This document shows, piece after piece, positions 1 to 6,120 of a stretch of 10,472 nt of DNA. Numbering within the stretch: the first letter of the stretch is position 1; the number at the start of each line of letters is the position of its first letter. This DNA is from JASFEQ01 sp050122535 (GTDB lineage: Bacteria > Desulfobacterota > DSM-4660 > Desulfatiglandales > HGW-15), in assembly GCA_050122535.1 (NCBI GenBank), contig JASFIT010000132.1, forward strand, positions 1-10,472, given 5' to 3'. The translations under genes and the position numbers were made by a program. The notes under the pieces are model-generated. The model was given only the letters and a program-made list of their open reading frames with translations. It made no database searches and had not been told where the DNA came from.

Positions 1-175
1 CATTATTATTCAATTTTTCTTAATTTCTAAAAACCCCATCTCCGGCGTCGCGCTGCGTGCCAACCGTTGGAGGATTCTCCAAAGACCATTTTCTTTCTTG
101 GTTATCCAACGGGGCAAGGTATCGTGGTATGGCTAATTGGGCGGATCATCTGCTAAGTGCTTCGGTTCGCAAATA

Positions 176-203
176 TTGTGACGTGTTCTGGATAGCGTCA
201 CAA
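176..203. repeat. 8-bp inverted repeat
   Basis: TTGTGACG at 176-183 pairs perfectly with CGTCACAA at 196-203 across a 12-base loop. An A run follows on the plus strand, so read on minus the T run precedes the stem. This is the wrong order for an intrinsic terminator in either direction. It could be a protein-binding site or part of a repeat element. Confidence 0.5.
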
Positions 204-238
204 AAAATCTCTGCTCACTCAGCACTGAGTCCTGAGTG

Positions 239-262
239 CATAAGTTCCGGAGCGAACTTATG
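239..262. repeat. 9-bp perfect inverted repeat with 6-base loop
   Basis: CATAAGTTC at 239-247 and GAACTTATG at 254-262 are exact reverse complements around the loop CGGAGC. Directly upstream, ACTCA (217-221) and TGAGT (226-230) form a second small palindrome, and AAGGT/ACCTT (275-287) a third. The density of palindromes suggests an intergenic repeat unit of the REP or miniature-element kind, not a gene. Confidence 0.55.
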
Positions 263-385
263 AATCGAAGGACTAAGGTTTGACCTTGCCAAATCATGCC
301 TCAGTATCTTCACGCCATGTTTGGCTCTCCAGCTTCTTCGCGCTCGCCTTCACGAACCACACCTTGAGGCAGGTCCCATTTCCAA

Positions 386-413
386 GCCTTGGCTCTGGAG
401 ATTTTGCCAAGGC
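386..413 (-). terminator. Hairpin downstream of fabG, possible transcript end
   Basis: GCCTTGGC (386-393) and GCCAAGGC (406-413) form a perfect 8-bp stem with a 12-base loop, about 40 bases past the fabG stop on the minus strand. No T run follows on minus, so it is not a classical intrinsic terminator. It could protect the 3' end of the yceD-rpmF-fabG message or be one more member of the repeat cluster. Confidence 0.3.
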
Positions 414-451
414 ACAGGACACAAAGGGTTTTTCTGAAACAATCTATTTTC

Positions 452-1198
452 TCACATGAACATTCCTCCATTCACATGAACGGTCTGCCCTGTAATGTAG
501 CTGGCGGCAGGTGAACAGAGCCAGTAAACCGCCTCTGCCACATCCTCGGGTTGCCCTACTCTGCCCAAAGGTATCTGCTCCAAAAATGATGCCTTCACTT
601 TGTCAGGTAGGGACGCGGTCATTTCCGTGTCGATAAAACCGGGCGCCACCGCATTCACCGTGATTCCTCTTGCAGCCACCTCCCGGGCTACGGTCTTTGT
701 AAATCCCATTATTCCTGCTTTGGAAGCAGCATAGTTGGCTTGTCCAACGTTCCCAATCCGTCCCACCACGGAGGATATATTGACGATACGGCCGCCTCTT
801 TGCTTGATCATCGACCGAATGACGGCATGGGTACAATTAAAAACGCTCTTTAGATTAACCCGTATTACAGCGTCCCAGTCATGCTCGGACATCCTCATCA
901 ATAGGGTATCTCTTGTGATCCCCGCATTGTTCACCAGCACATCCACTCTCTCAAATCTGGAAAGGATGTCTTGAAATAGGACATCCGCATCCCCATACGC
1001 GGAAACATCCACTTTGTGACTTTCGGCCTCAACGCCCCGTTCTGTCAGCAAATTTAAGGTGTCATGAGATGCCGATTCATCGGGGTCGTAGTGCACAATA
1101 ACGATCTTGGCCTTCTCTTCGGCAAATCTCAAGGCCACTGCTCGTCCAATGCCTCTGGATCCCCCGGTGATAGCCACTACCCTTCCCGAATTAACCAT
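452..1198 (-). CDS. fabG: 3-oxoacyl-[ACP] reductase FabG (short-chain dehydrogenase/reductase)
   Basis: Cytoplasmic NADPH-dependent enzyme that reduces 3-oxoacyl-ACP to 3-hydroxyacyl-ACP, the first reduction of fatty acid elongation. The 248-residue length is typical. The Rossmann glycine motif TGGSRGIG is at residues 11-18, NNAG at 90-93, the structural Asn at 115, and the catalytic Ser143-Tyr156-Lys160 set (spacing S-x12-Y-x3-K). The C-terminal VNGGMFM is the usual FabG ending. The ATG is preceded by a purine-rich AAGGGGGAGA. It lies 123 bases behind rpmF on the same strand; the plsX, fabH and fabD genes that commonly intervene are missing, and acpP does not follow. A TATAAT-like box on minus at 1247-1252 might give it a promoter of its own, but no good -35 accompanies it. 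SDR enzymes vary in substrate; the N-terminal and C-terminal signatures and the rpmF linkage favour FabG. Confidence 0.93.
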   Translation of the reverse strand: MVNSGRVVAITGGSRGIGRAVALRFAEEKAKIVIVHYDPDESASHDTLNLLTERGVEAESHKVDVSAYGDADVLFQDILSRFERVDVLVNNAGITRDTLLMRMSEHDWDAVIRVNLKSVFNCTHAVIRSMIKQRGGRIVNISSVVGRIGNVGQANYAASKAGIMGFTKTVAREVAARGITVNAVAPGFIDTEMTASLPDKVKASFLEQIPLGRVGQPEDVAEAVYWLCSPAASYITGQTVHVNGGMFM

Positions 1199-1321
1199 TC
1201 TCCCCCTTAAATTCTTTTTCTTGCCGTTTCTTGTCTTGAACCTGACATTATATGGAGTGTACCCTGAACAGCCGCGCTTGAAGCATTATCCCACCTTCCG
1301 GCGTCCACGGGAATTCTCAAC

Positions 1322-1504
1322 CTACGTCTCCTCCGTCTTGACGATGGTTTTACCCTTATAGGAACCACAATGAGGGCACACATGATGTGGCAATGCGGGT
1401 TCATGGCATTGGGGACAAAGAGAGATGTTGGGCATCTTGACATGGTCATGAGATCGCCGCATATCTCTTCTTGATCTGGATTTCTTCTTTTTTGGTACAG
1501 CCAT
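1322..1504 (-). CDS. rpmF: 50S ribosomal protein L32
   Basis: Small basic protein of the large ribosomal subunit, 60 residues, the normal size. The N-terminus MAVPKKKKSRSRRD is diagnostic of bacterial L32. Two CxxC pairs, Cys30/Cys33 and Cys43/Cys46, make the zinc-ribbon (C+) form. The start lies 9 bases beyond the yceD stop, and its likely ribosome binding site AAGGAG is inside the last codons of yceD, with a rather long spacing of about 14 bases, so translation is probably coupled to yceD. The yceD-rpmF pairing is conserved across many bacteria. Confidence 0.97.
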   Translation of the reverse strand: MAVPKKKKSRSRRDMRRSHDHVKMPNISLCPQCHEPALPHHVCPHCGSYKGKTIVKTEET

Positions 1505-1513
1505 ATCCCGAAT

Positions 1514-2047
1514 CTATTCTCCTTCTATTTTCAAATTTTTGAGCTTCAAGAAAGCAGGATGCCCTTGCTCCCTTTGACACTGACAGCTTCCTGCATTTAG
1601 ATTGCTTCCACAATTGGGACATAGTCCCAGACAATTCTCACTGCAAAGGGACTTCATTGGGAGGGATAAATAGATCTGCTCTCGAATGATCTCGTCCAAC
1701 TCAATCTCCTCCCCTCTGATGAAATCCACCTCCAGATCCTTTTCTGCCAGTTCCAATTCTGTGTCACCTTCCTGTGGCAGCGGAAGAGCAAGGTACACCC
1801 TAAAATCATTTCCCAATTCCCGATGATAAGCCTCAAGGCATCTGTCGCACACGACCTGGAGTCCACCGTAGAGTTTGCCATCAAGCACGAACTTGTCTCC
1901 AGCTTTATAGATCTCCAGGTTGACCTGAACAGGGGCATCTATTGCCAAGATTTGATCCTTCTGCGCGTCAGACGGCCACCAATCCTCCTCCAAAACGAAC
2001 TGGAAACGTCGGGCCCCCTCAGGAATGGTTCTCAAGTCAACAATCAT
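1514..2047 (-). CDS. yceD: YceD/DUF177 family protein
   Basis: Member of the DUF177 (YceD) family that almost always sits immediately upstream of rpmF. The family is linked to 23S rRNA or large-subunit maturation, but its biochemistry is not settled. From the ATG at 2047 the product is 177 residues, a usual length. The family's CxRC motif is at about residues 67-70, followed by an acidic segment and a C-terminal cysteine cluster (C135, C139, C143, C146 and a CxC near 155-157) that looks zinc-binding. An upstream TTG at 2056 is in frame, but ATG 2047 fits the family start (MIVDLR) and has TAGG about 10 bases ahead. It is the first gene of the yceD-rpmF-fabG unit and has a plausible promoter at 2082-2110. 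Confidence 0.88.
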   Translation of the reverse strand: MIVDLRTIPEGARRFQFVLEEDWWPSDAQKDQILAIDAPVQVNLEIYKAGDKFVLDGKLYGGLQVVCDRCLEAYHRELGNDFRVYLALPLPQEGDTELELAEKDLEVDFIRGEEIELDEIIREQIYLSLPMKSLCSENCLGLCPNCGSNLNAGSCQCQREQGHPAFLKLKNLKIEGE

Positions 2048-2081
2048 TGGGAACAAACCTATTAAAGAACAATCAATTTAA

Positions 2082-2110
2082 ATCTTACTTAAGATAAATT
2101 AAACTAACAA
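2082..2110 (-). promoter_or_regulatory. Putative sigma-70 promoter for yceD-rpmF-fabG
   Basis: On the minus strand TTGTTA (2105-2110) and TAAGAT (2082-2087) are 17 bases apart, each matching the consensus at four of six positions, about 35 bases ahead of the yceD start. The -10 box is half of a perfect palindrome ATCTTA-CT-TAAGAT (2082-2095), a possible operator. Confidence 0.4.
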
Positions 2111-2221
2111 GTATATATTCCATATCTATTTTGTCAAGAAATTAATTGGTTCCCCTCTCGCCAAATCCACCCCAAAATATTCTCTCAAAACCACAAGGAT
2201 GTCAGATTTTCCCTTTTTTTA

Positions 2222-2251
2222 TTGACACTTACACCATTTTATTTATATATT
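2222..2251 (+). promoter_or_regulatory. Putative sigma-70 promoter for the 353-residue gene
   Basis: A consensus TTGACA (2222-2227) is followed after 18 bases by TATATT (2246-2251), or after 16 by TATATA. Transcription would begin near 2258, about 100 bases ahead of the ATG at 2362. The 2048-2361 spacer between the divergent genes is AT-rich, and apart from the two promoters and a 50-codon overlapping frame at 2276-2428 I see nothing in it. Confidence 0.5.
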
Positions 2252-2361
2252 TTTTAAGGAATTTCACTCTCCATCATGCCTGATAAGGCAGGAATTATCC
2301 GCCATGGGAACCGGGTAATCCTTTGCAACAAAACCGTCCATCCCGTTCGAGACCTTGATCT

Positions 2362-3423
2362 ATGTGGCAATACAGGGAACGACTCAATTACTACGAAAAA
2401 CTGCGGCGTTCGCTCTATGAAATCTTGAGAGATGCCTTGGAACTAAGGCTAACGAAGATTTCTCTCATTGATTCCTTTTATAACCACCTGAAAAGCGGGA
2501 TGGAATACACCTTCCCTGACAAAAGCGAACTCAAGCCCAAATCCAAGAAGATGGAGAAGAAGGAGTCGGAGCTGTATAATACTTTCATTGTCATCTTTTG
2601 CGAAGGGACGATCAGCCCTGAGTTGAGAAATTATATCCGCTTCTTTCCTGAAAACAGGGTGGTTAAGAAGAACGTGGAATACTTGGCCGATCTCTCCTTG
2701 TACAAAAACTTCAATCAAAATCTGAGATATTTTGACAAACCCCGTTTTCTGGACTTCATTCAAGACCTCCTAAACGTGGACTATGCTCTACTCGTTCAAC
2801 AAGACCCCTCGGTCAAAAAGAAGAACAGATACGCCCTAACCCACTTTCATGTCAAAATTGATTGGCCCATTGCTGATGCGGCAGAGGATCTTGCCAAGTG
2901 GCTCAGATATATCCAGAACAACCTCTACGAGAACGGGGACGAGGAGGCCCGTATCCTTCAGAATAAGCTTTTTGAATATTATGGCTGTCATCATAGTGTG
3001 GGAGGGAGACGAACGGCCGGCCTTGTTGCCTCACAGCTATTGAGGAAGCTGGATCTCATAACCACGGTATTCGTCTCCTCAGCAGAATCCCGTTCCGTGA
3101 TCAAATACTCGGAAAGAGGGGTCTCGAAGTTCTTCCTCATTAAACTCATAGATGAAGAGATTTCAGCCCTTGCCCAAAGAGAGGATATGGATCCAGAGAC
3201 CTTCAAATCCGCCTATCTCTATCCAGCCGTGGACTATTATGTGGGAATTTCGGAAGCGGTATATGGCTATACGACTTATTCAAAGCCGCCGGAAGACGGC
3301 AAGTTGAGGGAACTCCAATCCCCCTATAATTGGCTGAAGCTCAGGGATGAATTCCTTCACCCAAAGGGCGAATCGTTAGACATAAGGCCCATCAACTACA
3401 GCTGGGTCTACACGTCGGAATAG
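2362..3423 (+). CDS. Hypothetical protein, 353 residues, unrecognised
   Basis: I do not recognise this protein. It is soluble-looking, with no signal peptide or membrane segment. The N-terminal 45 residues are charged and probably helical. A Lys/Glu-rich segment follows (about 54-70), then a mixed alpha/beta-looking middle with HFHVKIDWP (161-169), a CHHSVGGRRTAG stretch (209-220) whose adjacent histidines and glycines could be functional, and an aromatic-rich C-terminal part (286-350). Codon use and an uninterrupted 1.06 kb frame support a real gene. The start is uncertain: ATG 2362 comes six bases after an in-frame stop and has no clear ribosome binding site, while an out-of-frame ATG at 2276 sits just behind the promoter. 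It is monocistronic, divergent from yceD, and ends just before a hairpin terminator. Confidence 0.75.
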   Translation: MWQYRERLNYYEKLRRSLYEILRDALELRLTKISLIDSFYNHLKSGMEYTFPDKSELKPKSKKMEKKESELYNTFIVIFCEGTISPELRNYIRFFPENRVVKKNVEYLADLSLYKNFNQNLRYFDKPRFLDFIQDLLNVDYALLVQQDPSVKKKNRYALTHFHVKIDWPIADAAEDLAKWLRYIQNNLYENGDEEARILQNKLFEYYGCHHSVGGRRTAGLVASQLLRKLDLITTVFVSSAESRSVIKYSERGVSKFFLIKLIDEEISALAQREDMDPETFKSAYLYPAVDYYVGISEAVYGYTTYSKPPEDGKLRELQSPYNWLKLRDEFLHPKGESLDIRPINYSWVYTSE

Positions 3424-3428
3424 CCTTC

Positions 3429-3447
3429 AAAGGACACCCGTCCTTTT
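3429..3447. terminator. Intrinsic-type terminator between convergent genes
   Basis: AAAGGAC (3429-3435) and GTCCTTT (3440-3446) form a perfect 7-bp stem with an ACCC loop, ending in four Ts on the plus strand and preceded by three As. It starts six bases after the stop of the 353-residue gene and could also act on the converging minus-strand gene that ends at 3469. The U run partly belongs to the stem, so strength is uncertain. Confidence 0.55.
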
Positions 3448-3468
3448 CCAGTGGGTTGCAAACGAACC

Positions 3469-3720
3469 CTAATGCTTCCCCAACCTCTCCAAGATCTTTT
3501 CAACAAACCACAGATCAATGGAGCGGTGCCACTTCAGCAAATAGACCTTCCCGTCTTCAGCCAAGACCTTGAAATAATCATGCTCCACGCCATACCATGT
3601 GTCGAGGGTGTTTTTCACCTCCAATCTCTGCTCATCCAGGACCAAATAGAGCGGCCTTTCGTTTGCCTTGTACCCTGAATAAGCAACAACCTCAATTTTT
3701 TTGGGAAATTCCATGGACAT
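3469..3720 (-). CDS. Small conserved-type hypothetical protein, 83 residues
   Basis: No named function recognised. The product is short, soluble and rich in aromatic and charged residues, with a core of predicted beta strands: a YSGYKANERP segment near residues 13-22, then LYLVLD, DYFKVLAEDGKVYLLKWHR, and a C-terminal helix ending in ERLGKH. My impression is that similar short proteins occur in deltaproteobacteria, but I cannot name the family. The start is placed at ATG 3720, which has a TGAGGA ribosome binding site ending about eight bases upstream; an in-frame TTG at 3735 overlaps that site and is rejected. A third ATG (3714) is possible. It is transcribed divergently from gltX and has its own putative promoter. 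Confidence 0.72.
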   Translation of the reverse strand: MSMEFPKKIEVVAYSGYKANERPLYLVLDEQRLEVKNTLDTWYGVEHDYFKVLAEDGKVYLLKWHRSIDLWFVEKILERLGKH

Positions 3721-3747
3721 AAAGTGTTTCCTCAACGGCTACTGCCC

Positions 3748-3776
3748 AGTATAGAGAATTGACCTGAAAGGCACAA
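3748..3776 (-). promoter_or_regulatory. Putative promoter for the 83-residue gene
   Basis: On minus, TTGTGC (3771-3776), then 17 bases, then TATACT (3748-3753). The -10 box matches five of six; the -35 keeps only TTG. It lies about 28 bases ahead of the ATG. Confidence 0.35.
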
Positions 3777-3793
3777 GGGCTCAACTGGTGTAC

Positions 3794-3822
3794 TTGTTTC
3801 ACTCCCTCCCCTGTGTTAAACT
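3794..3822 (+). promoter_or_regulatory. Putative promoter for gltX
   Basis: TTGTTT (3794-3799), a 17-base spacer, and TAAACT (3817-3822) preceded by TGTG. This places the start of transcription near 3829, downstream of the in-frame GTG at 3813, which supports using ATG 3873 as the gltX start. Confidence 0.3.
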
Positions 3823-3872
3823 CCACCGATTATTTCTCTCATCCGTCTATTCCCGGAGGCCAATTATTGCTC

Positions 3873-5306
3873 ATGTCACAAGATTCCATTGTCACGCGCT
3901 TTCCACCGAGCCCTACGGGCTATCTCCATATCGGCGGAGCCAGAACCGCGCTTTTCAACTGGCTCTTTGCCAGGCAGAGAGGGGGTAAATTCATTGTCAG
4001 AATCGAAGACACGGATAAGGCCAGGTCCACGGACGAAGCCACCAGGGGTATTCTCGAATCCTTGCAGTGGCTTGGCCTTGAATGGGACGAGGGACCCTAT
4101 TTCCAGTCACAACGATACCCTATTTACGAGCAATTCATTGAGCGCCTCTTATCCTCTGCTAAGGCCTATTACTGCCACTGCACCCCGGTAGAACTGGAAA
4201 AAAAGCGTGAAGCGGCAAAATCGAAAGGGCTTAAACCCAGATACGATGGTAAATGCCGGGAAATAAGGCTCGGCCCAGCAGCCGATTCTGTGATTAGACT
4301 AAAAACCCCAAGAACGGGAAGCACCACTTTTAAAGACCTGGTCAAAGGACCTATTAGCTTTGAAAATGATGAGCTCGATGATCTTATCCTGAGACGTTCA
4401 GACGGGTCTCCAACCTATCACTTGGCCGTCGTGGCAGATGATGTGGCATTGGGGATCACCCACGTGATCCGGGGAGACGACCATGTGAATAACACCCCGC
4501 GTCAAATACAGATTTATCAAGCGCTCGGAGAGCCTGTACCCCAATACGCCCACCTTCCCATGATCCTTGGGCCAGACAGGACAAGACTGAGCAAACGCCA
4601 CGGAGCCACATCCGTGCTGGCATACAGAGATATGGGCTATCTCCCCCAAGCCCTCCTGAACGCATTGGTCAGGCTTGGCTGGTCATACGGGGATCAGGAG
4701 AAATTCACCGTTTCAGAGCTGATTGAAAAGTTTTCCATAGGAAATGTGGGTAAATCCGCCGGCATATTCAATGCGGAGAAGCTTCTTGATCTAAACGCTC
4801 AGTATATCAGGGAGGCTGAAACCCCTGACTTGGCTAAGGCGTTGATCCCATTTTTGAAGAAACTGGGATTTACGGACCTGGATGAGGGAAAGGTGTACCA
4901 GGCTGTTGAGACCCTCAAGATGCGAAGTAGAACGCTTGTTGAGATGGCCGAAGGTGCACGCTTCTATTTCCAGAAAGATATAGTCTATGATGATAAGGGA
5001 GACAGAAAATTCCTGAAACCAAACGCGCTGGAGCTTATGGAGGAGATCAGGGGGAGGCTAGAAAAAATAGACGACTTCACCCAAAAGGAGGTGGAGAGCG
5101 TTTTCTCAGGCTTTCTGGAAGAGAAACAGATTAAACTGGGAAAGATCGCCCAACCTCTGAGGGTGGCCCTTACCGGTAAGACGGCAAGCCCCGGCCTTTT
5201 TGAGGTCATGGAGGTACTTGGGAAGGAGAAGGTCTTAAGGAGACTGAAAGATGCCATCACCCATATCAAAGAAAAGGCAAGCGGAAATTCCGGATCCGAC
5301 GAGTAA
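3873..5306 (+). CDS. gltX: Glutamyl-tRNA synthetase
   Basis: Class I aminoacyl-tRNA synthetase that charges tRNA-Glu (and tRNA-Gln in species using the amidotransferase route) in the cytoplasm. The HIGH-type signature is PSPTGYLHIGG, residues 12-22, within a typical GluRS N-terminus. The KMSKS equivalent is RLSKRH at 238-243. A zinc-site remnant is visible: Cys101, Cys103 and Cys128, with Glu130 in place of the fourth, histidine, ligand of the E. coli enzyme. The C-terminal anticodon-binding helical domain follows. The length of 477 residues is normal. The start is ATG 3873, 13 bases after GGAGG (3855-3859); a longer frame from GTG 3813 has no ribosome binding site and overlaps the probable promoter. 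Whether it is discriminating or non-discriminating cannot be told without knowing if glnS or gatCAB exist elsewhere. Confidence 0.96.
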   Translation: MSQDSIVTRFPPSPTGYLHIGGARTALFNWLFARQRGGKFIVRIEDTDKARSTDEATRGILESLQWLGLEWDEGPYFQSQRYPIYEQFIERLLSSAKAYYCHCTPVELEKKREAAKSKGLKPRYDGKCREIRLGPAADSVIRLKTPRTGSTTFKDLVKGPISFENDELDDLILRRSDGSPTYHLAVVADDVALGITHVIRGDDHVNNTPRQIQIYQALGEPVPQYAHLPMILGPDRTRLSKRHGATSVLAYRDMGYLPQALLNALVRLGWSYGDQEKFTVSELIEKFSIGNVGKSAGIFNAEKLLDLNAQYIREAETPDLAKALIPFLKKLGFTDLDEGKVYQAVETLKMRSRTLVEMAEGARFYFQKDIVYDDKGDRKFLKPNALELMEEIRGRLEKIDDFTQKEVESVFSGFLEEKQIKLGKIAQPLRVALTGKTASPGLFEVMEVLGKEKVLRRLKDAITHIKEKASGNSGSDE

Positions 5307-5338
5307 ATAACCTGGGCCTAAAGGACCCGGCTTTGATT

Positions 5339-5355
5339 ACACCCCAAAGGGGTGT
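5339..5355. repeat. 7-bp hairpin downstream of gltX
   Basis: ACACCCC (5339-5345) and GGGGTGT (5349-5355) form a perfect stem with an AAA loop, 32 bases after the gltX stop. There is no T run next to it. It may help end or protect the gltX message together with the T-followed hairpin at 5362-5377. An imperfect GC-rich stem also lies at about 5311-5329. Confidence 0.45.
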
Positions 5356-5357
5356 GA

Positions 5358-5549
5358 AGTGAGGGTACGCCCTTTTTCGAGAGGCCATATCTCAAAAAAA
5401 ATTCCACCGGGCATCGCCGTGACCCAATATTTGGGGTTTGCGCCCCTGAGCTTCTGGGAGTCTGCAACTCACTCCTTAAACCTCAAATATTGGGTCACTG
5501 CCCCCTTACTACATAGATATGGCCGTGAGAAAAGGGGCGTGGCCTCACT
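5358..5549. repeat. About 190-bp imperfect palindrome (fold-back or miniature element)
   Basis: Two nested inverted-repeat blocks face each other. The inner arms are 5419-5439 and 5478-5498, 21 bp with a single G/A difference, built on GTGACCCAATATTTG. The outer arms are 5358-5392 and 5515-5549, matching at 28 of 35 positions and including GGCCATATCT and ACGCCC. The parts between the arms differ in length (26 versus 16 bases) but share GGGCA next to the inner arm, so the two halves look like diverged inverted copies of one unit. The 38-base centre (5440-5477) contains a further small stem. No transposase and no clear flanking target duplication are visible. The right end reaches close to the TerB-like start and creates a spurious upstream extension of it. 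Confidence 0.7.
5362..5377 (+). terminator. Possible gltX terminator
   Basis: AGGG (5362-5365), a TACG loop and CCCT (5370-5373) are followed by TTTT, giving a short GC-rich stem with a run of five Ts. The stem is only 4-5 bp, so it would be weak. It lies inside the left end of the inverted-repeat element, whose right end lacks the same GGG, so it may be incidental. Confidence 0.3.
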
Positions 5550-5563
5550 CGGGCACTCAAAAC

Positions 5564-6043
5564 ATGATCGATCTGGTGAAAAAATTCTTTGGCAAAACCA
5601 CTGGGAGTGGTCAAGCGGATCAGCTTGAAGTCACATACCATGACATTCGCATAGCAACCTGTGCCCTTTTGCTAGAGATGGCCAACATAGATGGCGAGTT
5701 CAGTGAGTCAGAACGTAAAAGCATACTTGCTATACTCAAGAAAGTTTATCAGTTGTCGGATGAATATGCAGAGGAACTCATTAAGATCTCAAAAGAGGAA
5801 TTGCAGGGGAGTGTAGACCTTTGGCAGTTCACGAACCTCATTAATCGTAATTATAGCATTGAAGAAAAAATTCGAATTATCGAAATGGTCTGGGATATTG
5901 CCTATACGGACGGGAAGCTAGATAAGTATGAAGATTATCTCGTGCACAAACTGGCCAAGCTGCTACACCTCACCCACAAACAGCTCATTGAGGCCAAACT
6001 GAAAGTCATCCATGGTGATACTCTTCCCTCGTCCTATGAATAA
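5564..6043 (+). CDS. TerB-like (tellurite-resistance TerB / DjlA N-terminal type) helical protein
   Basis: A 159-residue all-helical protein of the TerB superfamily (COG4103-like as I recall). The fold is a duplicated helical unit, and both acidic loops are visible: IDGEFSESE at 42-50 and TDGKLDKYED at 115-124, each ending a hydrophobic helix. In TerB such positions bind divalent metal. The precise role is unknown; the family is not proof of tellurite resistance, and no other ter gene is nearby. I place the start at ATG 5564 (MIDLVKKFFGK) because relatives begin with a similar short helix and because the frame upstream, from ATG 5519, runs through the inverted-repeat element. No strong ribosome binding site is visible for either. 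It converges with the selenoprotein gene, leaving 65 bases between the stops. Confidence 0.8.
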   Translation: MIDLVKKFFGKTTGSGQADQLEVTYHDIRIATCALLLEMANIDGEFSESERKSILAILKKVYQLSDEYAEELIKISKEELQGSVDLWQFTNLINRNYSIEEKIRIIEMVWDIAYTDGKLDKYEDYLVHKLAKLLHLTHKQLIEAKLKVIHGDTLPSSYE

Positions 6044-6086
6044 ATCTTTGTCAAGGGGGAATATCTCTGAAGCTCGAAACAAGAAG

Positions 6087-6120
6087 GGCCATCACCAACG
6101 GTGAGCCATCAGACCCCTCA
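6087..6120 (-). promoter_or_regulatory. Candidate bacterial SECIS element for Sec69
   Basis: After UGA 6120-6118, UCACC (6104-6100) pairs with GGUGA (6096-6092) around a GUU loop; GGC (6107-6105) can extend the helix with GCC (6089-6087) past a two-base bulge. The loop again begins 18 bases after UGA and opens with G. The element lies across and beyond the stop codon, so most of it is outside the reading frame. Confidence 0.65.

Larger units (their letters stand above)
1..451. other. Gene-free stretch rich in short inverted repeats
   Basis: No reading frame here has both a convincing start and a recognisable product. The longest (57-263, plus, 68 codons) has no ribosome binding site and resembles nothing I know. 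On the minus strand two overlapping frames without start codons run through about 300-445, which could be decayed coding sequence but cannot be named. What is visible is a series of perfect small inverted repeats: 176-183/196-203, 217-221/226-230, 239-247/254-262, 275-279/283-287 and 386-393/406-413. The stretch lies downstream of fabG, where acpP often follows in related clusters; no acpP is present. Confidence 0.55.

Noticed and set aside
57..263. Plus-strand frame of 68 codons at the left end
   Set aside because: No ribosome binding site, no recognisable product, and it crosses several palindromes in a non-coding stretch.
453..480. Direct repeat CACATGAAC at the fabG 3' end
   Set aside because: It lies within the codons of the conserved HVNGGMFM tail and is explained by coding constraint and chance.
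1207..1449. Minus-strand 80-codon frame across rpmF and the rpmF-fabG gap
   Set aside because: Shadow of rpmF in another frame; no independent ribosome binding site or product.
3813..3872. N-terminal extension of gltX from GTG 3813
   Set aside because: No ribosome binding site, not found in the family, and it overlaps the likely promoter; ATG 3873 matches the GluRS N-terminus.
5519..5563. Upstream start for the TerB-like gene
   Set aside because: The extension is encoded by the right arm of the inverted-repeat element and lacks a ribosome binding site.
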